Below, one piece after another: positions 6,538 to 6,977 of a DNA stretch of 6,977 nt (within the stretch, counting starts at the first letter, position 1; every line of letters begins with the position of its first letter). Source of the DNA: JBBRWV01 sp038248985 (GTDB lineage: Bacteria > Planctomycetota > Phycisphaerae > WQYP01). Where the stretch lies: assembly GCA_038248985.1 (NCBI GenBank), contig JBBRWV010000152.1, positions 1 through 6,977 on the forward strand, read 5' to 3'. Under the pieces are notes generated by a model. It was not told the DNA's origin, searched no databases, and saw only the letters and a program-made list of their open reading frames with translations. The translations under genes and the position numbers were made by a program.

Positions 6538-6547
6538 ATTGGCCAAT
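6538..6547. repeat. Perfect 10-base palindrome in the pilin/GH67-like intergenic region
   Basis: ATTGGCCAAT is a perfect inverted repeat without spacer, between the divergent starts (97 bases from the GH67-like ATG and 154 from the pilin ATG). It could be a binding site for a dimeric regulator, or chance. Confidence 0.2.
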
Positions 6548-6621
6548 CGCGTCCGGGCGGATTCTGAACATTTTCCTAAAGTGTCGTTCCGGCAATCCGA
6601 TGAGAGACACACGTAAGCAAT

Positions 6622-6666
6622 GGGTCGTCACAGGGTTTGCCTCGGTGGCTTTCCGGGTGACGATCC
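6622..6666 (+). promoter_or_regulatory. Stable hairpin in the presumed 5' leader of the pilin gene
   Basis: GGGTCGTCAC (6622-6631) pairs with GTGACGATCC (6657-6666) in ten base pairs, one of them G-U, extendable by one wobble. Inside, GGTTTGCC and GGCTTTCC form a mirror-like interior: GG/CC, a 3x3 TTT/TTT loop, GCC/GGC and a TCGGT apical loop. The right foot ends 24 bases before the GGGAG ribosome site. There is no T run, so it is not a classic intrinsic terminator. A smaller GTGTC/GACAC stem (6581-6585 with 6606-6610) precedes it. I match it to no known riboswitch; a role in mRNA stability or translation of a highly expressed pilin is inference. Confidence 0.5.
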
Positions 6667-6701
6667 GCGAAATTTGCAGAACACTCTTTTGGGAGAAGCT
6701 C

Positions 6702-6977
6702 ATGAAACGCAACACACGTGGTTTTACCCTCGTCGAAATTCTGATCGTCGTGATCATCCTCGGCATCTTGGCCGCGATCGTGATCCCGCAGTTCACGAAC
6801 GCCAGCAATGATGCCCGCAACAACTCCGTCAGTTCAACGCTGCAAACCCTGCGCAGCCAGGTCGAACTCTTCAAGATCCAGCACGCCGATAATGCCCCGA
6901 CCAATGCCCAGATGTGGACGGCATTGCTGAACGCCAGCAACACCACTGGCACGACCAACGCCACCGCCAACACGACC
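6702..6977 (+). CDS. Type IV pilin / type II secretion pseudopilin (GspG-like), 3' part missing
   Basis: The first 92 codons are present and the frame runs off the right edge. The N terminus is a class III signal: basic MKRNTRG cut after Gly7, then FTLVE with the key Glu at mature position 5 (residue 12), followed by one hydrophobic helix (about 13-28) ending in AAIVIPQF. After cleavage and N-methylation by a prepilin peptidase the protein would sit in the inner membrane before assembly into a pilus or pseudopilus. NASNDARNNSVSSTLQTLRS continues the helix in the way planctomycete GspG-like proteins do. The last residues are rich in Asn, Thr and Ala (about 78-92), an odd low-complexity loop. 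GGGAG (6691-6695) is six bases before ATG. Codons favour C in third position, unlike the plus-strand Nudix and PAP2 genes. Pilin versus GspG cannot be settled without the rest. Confidence 0.92.
   Translation, partial: MKRNTRGFTLVEILIVVIILGILAAIVIPQFTNASNDARNNSVSSTLQTLRSQVELFKIQHADNAPTNAQMWTALLNASNTTGTTNATANTT

Noticed and set aside
5506..6567. A 353-codon open frame on the plus strand opposite the GH67-like gene
   Set aside because: The product is low-complexity and Gly/Arg/Glu-rich, and the minus-strand reading has family-like motifs.
6586..6666. A cyclic-di-GMP-I riboswitch before the pilin gene
   Set aside because: GGGTTTGCC and GGCTTTCC at first recalled the conserved GCAAACC and GCAAAGCC segments, but they are on the wrong strand and in the wrong order, and the tetraloop and receptor parts are missing.
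6536..6973. A 145-codon minus-strand frame opposite the pilin start
   Set aside because: It is antisense to a clear pilin N terminus with its own ribosome site and has no recognisable domain.

Overview
The window is GC-rich bacterial DNA with seven complete protein genes, plus one gene cut at each end. The organism is probably a planctomycete, perhaps of the class Phycisphaerae. That rests on the gene mix and on the style of the type IV pilin-like protein at the right edge, and it is inference from memory of such proteomes, not a search result. I see no rRNA, tRNA, CRISPR array, insertion sequence or phage gene.

Layout. Positions 1-2577 are all on the minus strand. In transcription order they hold a GH57 glycoside hydrolase (2577-1411), a type II toxin-antitoxin pair of Phd/YefM-like antitoxin (1283-1035) and PIN-domain toxin (1038-631) with a 4-base ATGA overlap, and the first 185 codons of a TIM-barrel sugar phosphate isomerase/epimerase-like protein (557-1). 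Positions 2847-4088 hold a plus-strand pair: a Nudix hydrolase of the ADP-ribose pyrophosphatase type, then a PAP2/sphingomyelin-synthase-like membrane phosphatase. A second minus-strand block (6441-4103) holds a large GH67-like (alpha-glucuronidase-like) protein, then a membrane-anchored coiled-coil protein of unknown function. From 6702 to the right edge runs a plus-strand type IV pilin/type II secretion pseudopilin, preceded by a strong hairpin.

How the genes relate. GH57 and the GH67-like protein point to carbohydrate processing. Both lack a signal peptide, so they probably act on intracellular glycans or imported oligosaccharides. The TIM-barrel protein would suit sugar metabolism. The Nudix and PAP2 genes may form a two-gene operon removing phosphate-bearing metabolites and lipid phosphates. 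The toxin-antitoxin pair looks like an independent accessory cassette. No single pathway joins all of these, and most of the window looks like ordinary chromosome.

The most notable signals are non-coding or compositional. First, two minus-strand genes without a Shine-Dalgarno site (GH57 and the TIM-barrel gene) each carry a TANNNT element exactly 6 bases before ATG, the layout of leaderless transcripts. Second, a 10-bp-stem hairpin with a symmetric interior lies 35 bases upstream of the pilin start. Third, a strong excess of G over C on the plus strand persists whichever strand codes, then reverses in the pilin gene.
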